Notes: a model not told the origin generated them from the sequence alone. Shown: positions 40,655 through 49,220, counted from the stretch's first letter. The stretch is DNA of 64,000 nucleotides from Magnetospirillum sp. 15-1 (GCF_900184795.1 NZ_FXXN01000025.1:134542-198541); one strand, 5' to 3'. Made by a program: numbers and translations.

Positions 40655-40840
40655 ATGTCTGGTGTCCAGAAGATGATTGTCGCCTTGGTGGCCGTGGTGC
40701 TGCTTATTGGCGGTTCTTTTGCCTATTCGGTCTATGTGACCAACCGTGCCGCCGAAGACGGTGCCAAGGCGATGAGTAAGGCCATGGAAGATCAGAAGGA
40801 AATGCAGCGCCAACTCATGCAGCAGATGCAGCGGCGGTAA
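40655..40840 (+). CDS. Small single-pass membrane protein
   Basis: A 61-residue protein: one N-terminal helix (about residues 8-26) and a Lys-, Gln- and Met-rich coiled tail (AMEDQKEMQRQLMQQMQRR). A GAGGAG-type ribosome site lies upstream. It is first in a run of five small membrane or exported proteins (40655-42422). No family is recognised. Confidence 0.65.
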   Translation: MSGVQKMIVALVAVVLLIGGSFAYSVYVTNRAAEDGAKAMSKAMEDQKEMQRQLMQQMQRR

Positions 40841-40845
40841 CGGCG

Positions 40846-41160
40846 ATGTGGATATCAGCCAGACTGGCAGCTATCGCGGGCCTTTGTGCTGCGGCCATTG
40901 CCCATCCCGTGGCGGCGGCGGATCAGCCGGATTTTAATCGCCCCCAATCTGTCTATTCCAGCATGGAGAATATCGCAGATAAATGCCTCGAGAGCGGCAA
41001 CAGCACCTGCGCACTGGTCTGTGAGCAGATGCAGAAAACGTTACTCGATCTTTATTCATCCATAACGGGGCGATACCAGCTTTCCGCATCGGCAAGCCTG
41101 CCCCAAATCTCCTTTCAGATGCAGCAGATTTGGGGAAATTGCAGGCAGCAGCTTCGATGA
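40846..41160 (+). CDS. Small exported protein with four cysteines
   Basis: A 104-residue protein with a signal peptide (cleavage after about VAAA) and a mature part with Cys in DKCLESGNSTCALVCEQ and NCRQQ, suggesting periplasmic disulfides. It begins 5 bp after the preceding gene. No family is recognised. Confidence 0.6.
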   Translation: MWISARLAAIAGLCAAAIAHPVAAADQPDFNRPQSVYSSMENIADKCLESGNSTCALVCEQMQKTLLDLYSSITGRYQLSASASLPQISFQMQQIWGNCRQQLR

Positions 41161-41194
41161 ATAGGCGGCATCAACTTCCTTAAGGAGAATCGCA

Positions 41195-41569
41195 ATGAAG
41201 TGGTTGATTAGCTTGGCATGTGCCCTGCTTGCTGTGCCCGCCCTCGCCCAGGAAAGCAACTGGTGGACCTATAATGGTGAAATGCTCGGGAACTATGCGA
41301 AAGCTTGCAAGGCTGGCACGACTGATTTTGTTATCGCCAAGGATGCCGTGACCGAGACCGGAATGGGCAACCAGAAGACGGCTATATCTTTTGTGGACCG
41401 GCAATCCGGCGGCACGACCGTTACCTTTACGACGCTCTATTTCGACCTTGCCGATGGTCGGAAACTTGAAGTTGAGCATGTAAGCGGAGGCAAAGGGGGC
41501 GAAAAAATCACCGCCACCGTGCAAAACAAGGCCGGAAAGCCGACCGCGAGCTACATCAAGTGCAGGTAG
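41195..41569 (+). CDS. Small exported protein
   Basis: A 124-residue protein with a typical signal peptide (MKWLISLACALLAVPALAQ) and a strong AAGGAG ribosome site. The mature domain looks beta-rich (TTVTFTTLYFDLADGRKLEVEHV) with two Cys, one at each end (KACKAG and the C-terminal KCR), likely to form a disulfide. The family is unknown. Confidence 0.7.
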   Translation: MKWLISLACALLAVPALAQESNWWTYNGEMLGNYAKACKAGTTDFVIAKDAVTETGMGNQKTAISFVDRQSGGTTVTFTTLYFDLADGRKLEVEHVSGGKGGEKITATVQNKAGKPTASYIKCR

Positions 41570-41617
41570 CCTTGGCACCACGCGGCCATAATCGGCCACA
41601 GTTCCGGATACGGTAAC

Positions 41618-41947
41618 ATGCGGAAATTTCTTCTTCTGAGCTTCGCCGTTGCCGTGCTCTATGGCCTGCTCTCAGGTGACAGGAAGGCTGACAAACCGAC
41701 AAAGGGAGAGGCGCCGAAATATGATCCATGCGCTACGTATTTTGACCTGACCAGAAAGGCGCTGTCACAAGGCGGTTGCCGAGGTGCAGTTCCCGATGAC
41801 TGGCTTCAGCGCGGCTGGACAATGAATGACATGACCAATGCTCTCGACCAGTGCTTTTCCTCGCATGGTGTCAGTCCGTCCGTATCTAGGGAATGCAGCA
41901 TCAATGACCCCCGGAGTGCGACCTATGACGCCATCCGCGGTCGGTAG
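41618..41947 (+). CDS. Small exported or membrane-anchored protein
   Basis: A 109-residue protein with an N-terminal hydrophobic helix (MRKFLLLSFAVAVLYGLLSG) and a mature domain with four Cys (YDPCATYF, GGCRGA, DQCFSS, RECSIN). The end overlaps the next gene by 23 bp. No family is recognised. Confidence 0.6.
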   Translation: MRKFLLLSFAVAVLYGLLSGDRKADKPTKGEAPKYDPCATYFDLTRKALSQGGCRGAVPDDWLQRGWTMNDMTNALDQCFSSHGVSPSVSRECSINDPRSATYDAIRGR

Positions 41948-42422
41948 CATAAGATGGCAACGGGTGAGGCGAAAGTTTGGTCTAGGGATCAGCCTGCCCG
42001 TTGTGGCGTTGCTATTCACAGCGTGCAAAGCCTATGCGACCAATGCCGCCTGCGAAAACATGCGACTGCGACTTCCTCCCATCTATCAGCAGCTGATTGA
42101 GCGGCTCAGCCAGCATATGTACCACCGAGACATCAATCTGAAGATCACAGCCGAAGCGGATGTTCAGGCGACCATGAAGTTCCGTCAGCAGGCGGATTGG
42201 TATGATAAATTGCTGGTCAATGCCATTCGCGAATACAACGACGGCGACCCAGAAGCGAGGAGCGTCTGCTGGTCAATCCTCGCCGAGGCCGATTGCGCGT
42301 CCTATCTGGTCTATCAGGATACCGTGATCAACCTCCCCGGGATCAATCGCGAGATGGTACTGGAAGGCAGCCGCAGCCGCTGCGAGAACGCCAGGAATCT
42401 CAAAGAGCAAATTCTAAAATAG
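41925..42422 (+). CDS. Exported protein of unknown function
   Basis: A 165-residue protein from ATG 41925 (ATG 41904 is also in frame), starting inside the preceding gene. A basic N-terminus is followed by a hydrophobic segment ending VALLFTACKAYA, which could be a lipobox (LFTAC) or a signal-peptidase I site. The mature part is helical with four Cys. It is last in the run of small exported proteins. Confidence 0.6.
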   Translation: MTPSAVGSIRWQRVRRKFGLGISLPVVALLFTACKAYATNAACENMRLRLPPIYQQLIERLSQHMYHRDINLKITAEADVQATMKFRQQADWYDKLLVNAIREYNDGDPEARSVCWSILAEADCASYLVYQDTVINLPGINREMVLEGSRSRCENARNLKEQILK

Positions 42423-42532
42423 TTGGCTGAATAGATGCTGCCCACAGCAGCCGTGCAGGCGCCATAGTCGGCACGATGTCATGCCCGATGGGAAGGCCAA
42501 AATCGTTGTTGCCCGACTTGGCTGAGGCCCCC

Positions 42533-42559
42533 CCGTCTATCCGTAGTTTTCCACAATAC
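42533..42559 (+). promoter_or_regulatory. 27-bp repeated motif, copy 2
   Basis: Matches 40567-40593 at 25 of 27 positions. It lies 145 bp before the outer-membrane protein start, between the exported-protein run and that gene. It is either a shared operator or a relic of a regulator gene end. Confidence 0.45.
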
Positions 42560-42703
42560 ACCAAACCCCAATGCATCTTTAGCCTGCCTCTATTGTTGGG
42601 GCGAGGGGCGGAGATGCACGCATTCGTTCCGTAAGGGCTTGCGCCTTCCTTATCCGGGGTGGCGGCGGGCTGATATTGTTCTTTGATGCGAGAGGGGATT
42701 CCG

Positions 42704-43942
42704 ATGAAGAAGCTGCTTGGCGCCACCTCCGGGCTTGCGACGTGCGCCCTATTCCTGGCGACGGGCGCCGAAGCCGGTACTGGCCCGCTTGAGGGGGCTT
42801 ACGCGGGCATGGATATTGGCTACGGCCAAACTCTCTACCAAGGCAGCAATCGGGGAACGACGGCAAGCGAGACCTATACGCAGGATTTCGGCTCCTATAA
42901 TGAGCCGCGCCCTGGTGGCTTCGCCGGATACGGCAAGGCGTTCGGGAATTGGTTCGTGGCCCCCGAATTCAAGATTCAGACCGACAATGACGCCACGCTG
43001 GAGGTGCATCCCAGCGTCTCGAACACGTTTAGCCTGCGGCAGGAGTTCACCTATGGCGGCGGTCTACGCCTTGGCTATCTGGCCCGACGGGACACGCTGG
43101 TCTATGTACGCGGCGACTACCTGCGAAGCCGCTTCAAGCTGAAATTTACCGGTGACGGAACCAACGACACCCGAACCCTGGATGGCTGGGACGCCGGTAT
43201 CGGAACAGAACTGGCGGTCGGCAGCGGATTCAGCGTTCGCGGCGAATATCTCTGGAGCCAGTTCGAGACCTTCACGCGGCCGACCAATTCCTATGAACCG
43301 TCCATCGGCATGGCCCGCCTGGGTGTGGCCTACCATTTCGGCATCGATGACACGACCGTGCAGAACGAGAAGCCGGTGGATTTCGGCGGCTTCTATGTCG
43401 GCCTGCAATCCGGCTACGGCGATGCATCCGCCAAGGAGCTGATGAGCGACCAGAGGCAGAACGACACCTTCTACTACAGCCGCCCCGCCCACGGCTTTAC
43501 CGGCGGCCTGTACGCCGGATACGGATGGATGCCCGGCCGGGTCTATATCGGCGGCGAGGCGGAAGCCAACCTGGACGGCTACGAGATGAAGGAAGACGTC
43601 GCCGACGGCACCCGGAATCGGTGGGGCATGAATTACACCTATGGGGCGTCCCTGCGGGGCGGCTATCGCATCACCAACACCGCACTGCTGTATGGCCGTG
43701 TCGGAGCCGTCCGCAGCGGCGTGGAATACAAAAGCAATCGAGGCCGTCACAGCGAGGAAGAGCTTTGGGGCCTCAGGATGGGCGTCGGCATGGAGATCGC
43801 CATGACCGACAAGGTGATGGTGCGGGGTGAGTACACTCACACGGCCTACGAGAAGATGACCTATCTCGACGCCAACGGTCAGCCGGATGAATTGGCTCCC
43901 CGGGAGAATCTGTTCCGAGTAGGCATTGCCTATAAGTTCTGA
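42704..43942 (+). CDS. Outer-membrane beta-barrel protein (duplicated porin-like domain)
   Basis: A 412-residue protein with a signal peptide (MKKLLGATSGLATCALFLATGAEA) and alternating aromatic/hydrophobic beta strands. It ends in a C-terminal Phe (RVGIAYKF), the outer-membrane sorting signal. The two halves look alike: both have a G-x-Y-A/V-G start (EGAYAGMDIGYGQ; GGFYVGLQSGYGD) and end with MARLGVAYHFG or FRVGIAYKF, so each half is an 8-stranded OmpA/Omp25-like barrel or the two together form one larger barrel. The start ATG 42704 has GAGAGGGGA upstream. Confidence 0.85.
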   Translation: MKKLLGATSGLATCALFLATGAEAGTGPLEGAYAGMDIGYGQTLYQGSNRGTTASETYTQDFGSYNEPRPGGFAGYGKAFGNWFVAPEFKIQTDNDATLEVHPSVSNTFSLRQEFTYGGGLRLGYLARRDTLVYVRGDYLRSRFKLKFTGDGTNDTRTLDGWDAGIGTELAVGSGFSVRGEYLWSQFETFTRPTNSYEPSIGMARLGVAYHFGIDDTTVQNEKPVDFGGFYVGLQSGYGDASAKELMSDQRQNDTFYYSRPAHGFTGGLYAGYGWMPGRVYIGGEAEANLDGYEMKEDVADGTRNRWGMNYTYGASLRGGYRITNTALLYGRVGAVRSGVEYKSNRGRHSEEELWGLRMGVGMEIAMTDKVMVRGEYTHTAYEKMTYLDANGQPDELAPRENLFRVGIAYKF

Positions 43943-43958
43943 GGCGAAAAGTCATCTA

Positions 43959-43984
43959 GCCGGGTCATCATTGGGTGATCCGGC
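43959..43984 (+). terminator. Hairpin after the outer-membrane protein gene
   Basis: A 9-bp stem (GCCGGGTCA with TGATCCGGC, one G-U pair) and an 8-base loop, 16 bp after the stop. There is no strong T-tract. Confidence 0.5.
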
Positions 43985-44015
43985 CTCAATGGAGCGCCGG
44001 GTGCATCGCGCCGGG

Positions 44016-44081
44016 CTATGACACTTCACGGAAGCTGATATCGTCATTGACGACGGCAACAACAAAGGGCGCTTCAGTCAT
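44016..44081 (-). pseudogene. Truncated response-regulator gene, N-terminal remnant
   Basis: The ATG at 44081 overlaps the kinase stop (ATGA), the normal coupling of a kinase-regulator pair, but the frame stops after 21 codons (MTEAPFVVAVVNDDISFREV). The first 17 match the N-terminus of the FixJ-type regulator at 39951-40580. The rest of the regulator is deleted. Confidence 0.8.
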
Positions 44082-45667
44082 GATGCGACCGGTAGCCAGC
44101 AGTTGACGCAGGCGCCGCCATCGGCGTTGTTGGCGATCTCCAGATCGCCGCCGTGGGCGGTCAAGATGGCCCGCGCGATAGGCAAGCCAAAGCCACTGCC
44201 GCCGGGCTTGGCTGACGCGAACAGTGCATGGCCGCTGCGCAACGTCTCTTCCTGGAAGCCGGGGCCGCTGTCCCGAACGCGCAACACCGCCTTGCCGTTC
44301 TCTTCCGTCAGCGCCACCAACAAGGTCCGCTGGGGCACAGCGACCATAGCCTCGCAGGCATTGCGGACCAGATTGACCGCCAATTGCTGAAGGGTGGTGC
44401 GGTCGCCCAAGACCTTGGCAGTGCACCTGCCCAACTCGAATTGGGCCGATGCGCCGCTATCGTCGCAAATCTGGCGCAGCAGCGGCACAACATCACCCAT
44501 CACCGTCGCCAGCGGCAGCACTTCTCGCCTGCCGGCGGCTTGGTCTAATTGCGCCTGATTGGCGGAGATGATCTCGCGCACCCGCTGCACCTCGCGCTCC
44601 AGTCGTCCGGTGATTTCTGGCAGTTCCGCTGGATCGATGTTTCCTCGCTCCGCCATGGTGTGCAGCGCCTGGGCATAAGTGGAGGCCGAGGCCAGGGGTT
44701 GCCTGATCTCGTGCGCCAGCTTGGACGCCGTTTCGTGGGTAGTGAAGTGGCGGTACGCCTTGTCCAAGGCGCGATCCTGCTTACGCAGCTTGCGCAACGC
44801 CCCTTCGCGGTCCTCGATCGCCCCGGCGAGGATCAGGCTGAGATAGCCGATGGACAGCATGAAATAAGGAGCACCGGCCAAGACTGTTTGGTCAGGCCGC
44901 AGCAAGCTGGCCGCCGTGATCGAGATATTGGCGAGCAAGGTGGACAAGGCCGCGCCCAGCACGCCGAAGGCCACCGCGTTCCACGCCACCGGCAGCATGA
45001 CGAAATAGGAAAAGCGCCCCTGATCATGCCCCAACAGCAGTTCCGCCACCTCCAGGTACAGGATCAAGGCGGTCGCCAGCAGGCCGAGGAACAGCACGCG
45101 CCCATCCTTTTGCCGGAAGTGGGATCGCCACGGACGGTTCAGCAACAACAGCATGGGTGCCAAGGTCACAATGCCCAGCGCATCGCCAATGAAGAAGCGA
45201 GCTGCCAATGGGCCGTATTCCGACCATGGAATTGTCCCATCGGCGCAGAAGTTTAGGACATTGATAGCCGCGACGATGGCTGGGGTGGCGAGAGAGGCCG
45301 CGATAAAGCGATGGATGTGCGCCTGACGGCTGAGGTCCAGCGGGCTATTAAGCCAGCGCCGTAGCAGCGCAACGCCGACCACATAGCCGGTCGGCGGGAT
45401 CAGCCACGACAACCACGCGCCCGGCGTGGTGACGGCATAGGGGCTGAGCAGCACCACAGTGCCGATGCCCACGTAAGCCAGCGGCCAGAACCGGGGAAAG
45501 CGAAGAAGAAAGGCGAAGGTCAGTCCGGCCGGCGGATACCAGATGCTGACACCGGGGCCAACATTCATTGCCACCGCCGCCTTGTGGGCCAAGACCCAGA
45601 TAACAGGATAAAGGACCGCAGTGGCGACCTGTTGGGGCATGAGTTTGGAGGTGACCGCGCTACGCAT
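44078..45667 (-). CDS. MASE1-domain sensor histidine kinase
   Basis: A 529-residue membrane kinase. An N-terminal MASE1 sensor with about eight helices (GVSIWYPPAGLTFAFLLRF and FFIGDALGIVTLAPMLLL are typical) covers residues 1-285. The dimerisation and phospho-acceptor helix has KLAHEIRQPLAS (about 325). The ATPase domain has NLVRNACEAM, RVRDSGPGFQEE and GSGFGLPIAR. The output gene next to it is truncated, so the intact FixJ-type regulator at 39951-40580 is the likely partner. The MASE1 ligand is unknown. Confidence 0.92.
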   Translation of the reverse strand: MRSAVTSKLMPQQVATAVLYPVIWVLAHKAAVAMNVGPGVSIWYPPAGLTFAFLLRFPRFWPLAYVGIGTVVLLSPYAVTTPGAWLSWLIPPTGYVVGVALLRRWLNSPLDLSRQAHIHRFIAASLATPAIVAAINVLNFCADGTIPWSEYGPLAARFFIGDALGIVTLAPMLLLLNRPWRSHFRQKDGRVLFLGLLATALILYLEVAELLLGHDQGRFSYFVMLPVAWNAVAFGVLGAALSTLLANISITAASLLRPDQTVLAGAPYFMLSIGYLSLILAGAIEDREGALRKLRKQDRALDKAYRHFTTHETASKLAHEIRQPLASASTYAQALHTMAERGNIDPAELPEITGRLEREVQRVREIISANQAQLDQAAGRREVLPLATVMGDVVPLLRQICDDSGASAQFELGRCTAKVLGDRTTLQQLAVNLVRNACEAMVAVPQRTLLVALTEENGKAVLRVRDSGPGFQEETLRSGHALFASAKPGGSGFGLPIARAILTAHGGDLEIANNADGGACVNCWLPVAS

Positions 45668-45831
45668 AATTCCCCATCAACCAGACCGCTCTTTCAAAAC
45701 GGCACGATGCCTCGCTGCAAGCCGTCCTCTCGGGGGAAAGGTGGACTGTGTGCAGCTTACACGGATCGAATAGAAGGAAAAGCTCGGTAGCAGTGCCTCG
45801 ATCAATGCGAACCAGCAATTCAGCCATATCT

Positions 45832-46116
45832 CTAGGCGGGAAATGGCAAGCTGTCCAGGTACAACGCCTGTGGGCTCGGCTCGCTTGAACCAAACAGTGG
45901 GGAACGACCTTTCTTCGGAAGGCCTGCGACGGTGCGAACGAGCGTACCGCTAGCGGCGTCTCTGACATCCCCGCTCGTGGCTGTTAGCTCTTCTCGATGG
46001 TATGCCCGCGCGGTGCGCTGCTCGGGTGTTCTCAGGTAATAGCCATACCCGAAGGTCAGCGGGCCGACCGGATCGGCGTAGGCCGTCCTAATCGTCAATC
46101 GTGTTTTGCGATACAT
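45832..46116 (-). CDS. Possible small protein of unknown function
   Basis: A 94-residue frame starting at ATG 46116, with GAGAGG 13 bases upstream. Composition is plausible (MYRKTRLTIRTAYADPVGPL, RTARAYHREELTATSGDVRD) but no family is recognised. A competing frame on the same strand covers 45660-45968. Treat as tentative. Confidence 0.35.
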   Translation of the reverse strand: MYRKTRLTIRTAYADPVGPLTFGYGYYLRTPEQRTARAYHREELTATSGDVRDAASGTLVRTVAGLPKKGRSPLFGSSEPSPQALYLDSLPFPA

Positions 46117-46541
46117 CCAAAGTGGCAACCTCTCTTGTTGATTGCTACTGCTTAGCTACGATCTGTATGGTGCTGTGTTGTCAAGTGAAGTTGCGAAGGC
46201 GGAGGGGTGGCAAGGCAAGCCATTGATTCACAATCATAAAAGCAGGAAAAATGCCGATTTTTTTGGCAAGGCGTGCCGCGTAACCCATTGATATATCGGT
46301 GGAAAAATATTTTTGGAGGGTCGGGATTATTGATGCAACTAGACATCGCAGGCTTGGAGCCGGCATTACTCGGGTATTTTGTTGTGGCGGTAATTAATCA
46401 CAAATCCTTGCTGGAATTATTTGCACAACTCCAGGTTGTCAAAAAATATCAACACACATTTTTGGAAGTATGCTAGCGTCTTAAACATGGAAGCGATCAA
46501 CTGAAGACTTTTTATGCGCTTCACAAAACACAATACAGAAT
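46117..46541. other. AT-rich non-coding stretch
   Basis: The lowest G+C of the window outside the attachment-site arms, with runs such as ATATATCGGTGGAAAAATATTT and TGATTCACAATC. Short frames here are not protein-like. It separates the kinase block from the unrecognised gene block and could hold promoters or a replication or transfer site, but no motif is decisive. Confidence 0.4.
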
Positions 46542-46883
46542 GTGAGTACAGTAATGATCGGCGATGCTGCTGAGTTTTTGGTTCACGAAATCGTCGAGAA
46601 CATTATCCATGTGCCGTCGCGCATGGCTAATGCCGAAAGGGCCTTTGACGCGCTGACCTGTTTGATTTGGTCGCGCGGTCCCGACACTACCAAGGCCGGT
46701 GCGCGCATCACTGCGCTCCAGACGGTGTTCGAACCGCTGCTGGATGCTCGGGACGAAGACGCGCCCAGCAACGCCGTGTACATGCACTTCACCGGCAACG
46801 GCATGGCGCTCCGTCACGAGGAGGCCACGAAGGTCGAGAATTGGCTGGAGGCTCGCGGCTTCAAGCGCGAATGGACGATCTGA
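46542..46883 (+). CDS. Unrecognised small protein
   Basis: A 113-residue soluble, mostly helical protein. The start is GTG 46542 or ATG 46554; neither has a good ribosome site. It contains Trp and His motifs (LIWSRGPDTTKAG, YMHFTGNGMALRHEEATKVENWLEARGF) but no known domain. It is first in a block of five plus-strand genes on the element. Confidence 0.5.
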   Translation: MSTVMIGDAAEFLVHEIVENIIHVPSRMANAERAFDALTCLIWSRGPDTTKAGARITALQTVFEPLLDARDEDAPSNAVYMHFTGNGMALRHEEATKVENWLEARGFKREWTI

Positions 46884-47001
46884 GTTAAACGGACCCGGCT
46901 ACGGCGTTCCAGAGGCGGGCGTAGGCGTCTTAGCCCAAGGCAATATCCGTCGTGGATTTCCGCTAGCCGCAGCCGGATGAATATTCGAGGGAGGATCGGC
47001 A

Positions 47002-47592
47002 GTGCCCTATACTTCGGTATGTGGAAAAACATATCGACTCGGGCACCCGCGCCCAGGCTATCGTCGTTTTCGACAAGAGGCCGAGGCAAGGGCAGCGGCC
47101 AAAATTTCCGGTAAAACTATGGGTATGTTTTGTTTGGCGCAGGTCAAGTGGCCTGCGGATGCGTTTATCTATGCGGCCAACTTGGATTGGTTGGTCTGGA
47201 ACATCGAGGACGGCAACGACGAATTTATGTCGGAGGTGGAGCCCGAGGACGCGGACGAATGGGCGCAGACTGTCAAAGTCGCACAGCGCATCGTCGCTGA
47301 CCATCAAGGTCTTATGTCGTTCAACAATTTCGAATTTGTCCACGACGCGCAGTCGGTTTTTGTGGACTACGACGAGTTCGCGTCGGCCGACATCTTGGCC
47401 GTCTGCTTCCATGAGGCGATGCGTAAATACGGCCTCACCGAAGGCGTAGCGATCACTGCGCCTTGGAGCGCCTGGTTGGTCAATCAGCACGACATCGAGA
47501 GCATTTCCTTCGAGGATACGGTTGCTGACGCGCTCAAGGCCTTCAACGCCTCCTATCAGGGCTTCGCGGGCAAGGAGGTGGCCCATGCGTGA
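47002..47592 (+). CDS. Unrecognised protein (gene block 47.0-48.7 kb, first)
   Basis: A 196-residue soluble acidic protein starting at GTG 47002 behind a strong GAGGGAGGATC. A basic N-terminus (YRLGHPRPGYRRFRQEAEARAAAK) is followed by an acidic domain rich in aromatic and Asp/Glu residues (DWLVWNIEDGNDEFMSEVEPEDADEW). It overlaps the next gene by 8 bp. I know no family for it. Confidence 0.6.
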   Translation: MPYTSVCGKTYRLGHPRPGYRRFRQEAEARAAAKISGKTMGMFCLAQVKWPADAFIYAANLDWLVWNIEDGNDEFMSEVEPEDADEWAQTVKVAQRIVADHQGLMSFNNFEFVHDAQSVFVDYDEFASADILAVCFHEAMRKYGLTEGVAITAPWSAWLVNQHDIESISFEDTVADALKAFNASYQGFAGKEVAHA

Positions 47593-48082
47593 CCTCTGGA
47601 CGGCTTATGGCAACACCATCTTGCGCGATCTGTGGTGGCAACACGACCCGGCCATGGCTCGGCTTATGCAGGCCTATGCGCTTGTGAACGCAGAGTCGAT
47701 GGACGACATTATCTGGTCGCAGTTCGAGCAGGCTTATTGGAACGGCGTTACGGGGCTCGACCTTGCTGACCTAACCGAGTTCGCCGCCGCAAACGGCTAT
47801 TGGGTCTGCGTCTACGTGGTCAACGACTTACTGAGCATTCTCCAGTACGACGTGGAGGAAACGTCCTATAGCCGGCAGCGCGTGCGCGATGTTGGCGACC
47901 TCCCCATGCTCTATTGGATGATGGGGCGCAAAGGCGATCTCAGCACGCGCCTGGAGGAGCCCGACCTTAACCCGTGGAAAGATGCCCCTCAGGCGTTCGA
48001 GGACATGACCGACGAGGAATACGAGGCCTACGCCGCGAAATATCCCGAGAGGTTGCCACCATACGCGGAGGCCGCGCAATGA
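47585..48082 (+). CDS. Unrecognised protein (gene block, second)
   Basis: A 165-residue acidic helical protein, rich in Trp and Tyr (MRDLWTAYGNTILRDLWWQHD). It starts inside the preceding gene and ends overlapping the next (ATGA), so all three are translationally coupled. No domain is recognised. Confidence 0.6.
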   Translation: MRDLWTAYGNTILRDLWWQHDPAMARLMQAYALVNAESMDDIIWSQFEQAYWNGVTGLDLADLTEFAAANGYWVCVYVVNDLLSILQYDVEETSYSRQRVRDVGDLPMLYWMMGRKGDLSTRLEEPDLNPWKDAPQAFEDMTDEEYEAYAAKYPERLPPYAEAAQ

Positions 48083-48669
48083 GCGAGCAGGCCATCGCCC
48101 GCATGACGTACCACCCGACCTACAAGGCCGTGGTGGTACCGCCTGGCTACTACTGGGTCGGCGACCCTTGCACGGTCATCACCGGCGACCAATGGGACGA
48201 ACTTGGTGCGAGCAACAATTGGTTCGAACGTCCTATCGGGACCGTAAGCGGGCAGAATGTTGTTGCGTTCCCGACCGCTTCCGGCGACGGCGTATATCGC
48301 GGCTCGGACGGCTTTGAGTATGGAGTGGATGCCGGCGTTATCGGTCTGACCCCGATAGCGTTGTGTGAGCACGTACCGCGCAATCTCATGGCGCAGTTCG
48401 GGCGAACATACTATTTCGAGAAGACGCTATGCGGCAAAGCCGGCGGCTCGATCTGGTTCGACCTACTGCACATCGACACCGGCCCAAGGCGATGCGAACC
48501 GAAATTCGTCAAAGACCGGCGACCGAAACGTAGTCCCGTCAATGTGACGGCTTGCACGCCCGCCCCAGAACTGGTGGTGGAGCCGCTAACGCTCGTTGAC
48601 ATCCCCGAGTTCCAATTTGTGGCAAGCATGCCGACTTTAGTGGACATCCCGGAATTCAAATTCGGGTGA
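48079..48669 (+). CDS. Unrecognised protein (gene block, third)
   Basis: A 196-residue protein. The N-terminal domain is beta-rich (PGYYWVGDPCTVITGDQWDELG, then FPTASGDGVYRGSDGFEYGVDAGVIGLTPI), with a G-D-G-x-Y and D-x-G pattern of the kind that binds ligands or metal. The C-terminus carries an imperfect tandem repeat, LTLVDIPEFQF and PTLVDIPEFKF. No family is assigned. Confidence 0.6.
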   Translation: MSEQAIARMTYHPTYKAVVVPPGYYWVGDPCTVITGDQWDELGASNNWFERPIGTVSGQNVVAFPTASGDGVYRGSDGFEYGVDAGVIGLTPIALCEHVPRNLMAQFGRTYYFEKTLCGKAGGSIWFDLLHIDTGPRRCEPKFVKDRRPKRSPVNVTACTPAPELVVEPLTLVDIPEFQFVASMPTLVDIPEFKFG

Positions 48670-48677
48670 CGACAAGA

Positions 48678-48707
48678 ACGGCCAGTGGCGACAACGCTGC
48701 TGGCCGT
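48678..48707. terminator. Bidirectional hairpin between convergent genes
   Basis: A stem of 13 bp with two G-U pairs (outer ACGGCCAG/CTGGCCGT) and a 4-base ACAA loop, placed between the stops of the genes at 48079-48669 and 48717-49220. T-tracts are absent. Confidence 0.5.
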
Positions 48708-48716
48708 CTGCCGCGT

Positions 48717-49220
48717 TCAGAGGAAAACGAAAGGCGGCATCATGTCGCTCGGCTCGAATGGTTCGTCGGGCAAAATGTCCAGCCAGATCATGAGTTCCAC
48801 CAAGAAGGTCGCGTGGAGGGGCGTGAGCCAGGTCTTGCTTGCTTCGTAAATCGCCGCACCGGTTTCGTTGTCCAAAAACGCGCGCGCGGCCTCGTGGAAG
48901 TCGAACACATATAGGTCGTCCGCATTCTCGCCGCAGATCGGCTTGGGCTCTATGCGAGGAGCGGTGTGCTTTGCGCCCGGCGCGTATCCCCATCCGCCTT
49001 CCGGCATGGGACCGATGTATGGCAGCGACCACTCAGGCTGCGCGCGGTCGGTAAACCCCACGATAAGGTCTTGGGTAAGCATCGTGAGCAGGTGCTTTTC
49101 TAGTTGCTCGGGCGTGTGCTCGTGAAGCCAGTAGAGCGCCTTGACGAAAGCCTCTTGGGCGCGCGGGCCTTCTTTGGCCTGCATTGCCATCATCAGCAGG
49201 GCTTCCTCGATTTTTGTCAT
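48717..49220 (-). CDS. Unrecognised protein
   Basis: A 167-residue soluble protein with a clear GAGGGG ribosome site before ATG 49220. The N-terminal half is helical (MTKIEEALLMMAMQAKEGPRAQ) and the C-terminus is acidic and proline-rich (DILPDEPFEPSDMMPPFVFL). No family is recognised. Confidence 0.55.
   Translation of the reverse strand: MTKIEEALLMMAMQAKEGPRAQEAFVKALYWLHEHTPEQLEKHLLTMLTQDLIVGFTDRAQPEWSLPYIGPMPEGGWGYAPGAKHTAPRIEPKPICGENADDLYVFDFHEAARAFLDNETGAAIYEASKTWLTPLHATFLVELMIWLDILPDEPFEPSDMMPPFVFL

Noticed and set aside
45660-45968. A 102-codon minus-strand frame overlapping the kinase start
   Set aside because: It overlaps the better candidate at 45832-46116 and has no ribosome site or family resemblance.
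46273-46476. A 67-codon plus-strand frame in the AT-rich stretch
   Set aside because: No ribosome site and a composition that reflects AT-rich DNA; not convincing as a gene.
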